5,734 bases of DNA. It comes from Geminicoccaceae bacterium (GTDB lineage: Bacteria; Pseudomonadota; Alphaproteobacteria; Geminicoccales; Geminicoccaceae). Below, piece after piece: positions 5,582-5,734 of this stretch. The notes beneath the pieces are model-generated. The model did not search any database and was not told the DNA's origin. It worked only from the letters and a program-made list of their open reading frames with translations. Position 1 is the first letter of the stretch, and the number at the start of each line of letters is the position of its first letter. A program made the translations under genes and the position numbers. The DNA is taken from NCBI GenBank assembly GCA_020446285.1, contig JAGREZ010000261.1:219-5952 (forward strand), read 5' to 3'.

Positions 5582-5734
5582 TTATCGATCGAATTGCAGG
5601 ACCCGACCGACGTCGAGCAGAACGAGCAGCTGTCCCTCGAGGCGGAATATTCCGGTCGCAACGTCGCGCCATGCAGGCGAGAGCGAGACGACATCCCGTT
5701 CGAACCTGTCGGCCGGCGGCGTCAGTACCTCGCC
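5582..5734 (-). CDS. cheW: Chemotaxis coupling protein CheW, C-terminal part (gene cut by window edge)
   Basis: The minus strand is open from the right edge to a TAA at 5584-5582, giving 50 residues. They run from GEVLTPPADRFERD through SLSPAWRDVATGIFRLEGQ to LLVLLDVGRVLQFDR. The pattern of a surface loop, a conserved Gly-Ile-Phe strand and a final strand with Leu-Leu-Asp-Val-x-Arg-Val-Leu is that of the CheW C-terminus. CheW is the SH3-like adaptor joining chemoreceptors to the kinase CheA. It ends two bases before the cheY start, so it is the upstream gene of the same operon. The start and about two thirds of the protein lie outside the window. A C-terminal CheW-like domain of CheA is possible, but the separate stop directly before cheY and the cheAWYBR order favour CheW. 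Confidence 0.87.
   Translation of the reverse strand, partial: GEVLTPPADRFERDVVSLSPAWRDVATGIFRLEGQLLVLLDVGRVLQFDR

Noticed and set aside
5580..5672. N-terminal extension of CheY by 31 residues
   Set aside because: The extension overlaps cheW coding sequence, is arginine-rich, lacks receiver homology, and the ATG at 5579 gives the standard CheY length.

Overview
The window looks like ordinary chromosomal DNA from an alphaproteobacterium. This rests on the GC-rich sequence, the cheW-cheY-cheB-cheR order (the tail of the cheAWYBR cluster known from Azospirillum and Rhodospirillum relatives), and a RluD-type pseudouridine synthase beside a small one-helix membrane protein of a type common in this class. 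A member of the Rhodospirillales in the broad sense is my best guess, but genus cannot be read from the sequence. I see no insertion sequences, integrases, CRISPR arrays or phage genes.

Layout, left to right. Positions 1-108 are non-coding and hold at most a weak hairpin at the 3' end of rluD. On the minus strand, 109-1068 encodes an RluD-type 23S rRNA pseudouridine synthase. Its ATG overlaps, back to back within the tetramer CATG, the ATG of a plus-strand gene at 1067-1381 for a 104-residue single-pass membrane protein. That gene overlaps by 17 bases a TTG-started [4Fe-4S] RNA (uracil-5) methyltransferase of the RlmD/TrmA type (1365-2642). A tRNA-Glu with anticodon CTC and encoded CCA follows at 2699-2774, probably with its own promoter. 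The left half is therefore a small translation and RNA-modification block.

The interval 2775-3008 separates convergent units and contains several inverted repeats but no credible gene. The right half is a minus-strand chemotaxis operon, read from the right edge inward: cheW (C-terminal end only), cheY, cheB and cheR. Its junctions are very tight: a 2-base gap, a 4-base ATGA overlap and an 11-base overlap with a GTG start. CheW links receptors to the kinase CheA (presumably just outside the window), CheY carries the phosphoryl signal, and CheR and CheB add and remove receptor methyl groups for adaptation.

No undescribed system is evident. The points most worth a second look are the fully overlapping divergent start codons, the non-ATG starts in overlapping genes, a 44-residue C-terminal tail on CheR, and the structured convergent intergenic region.
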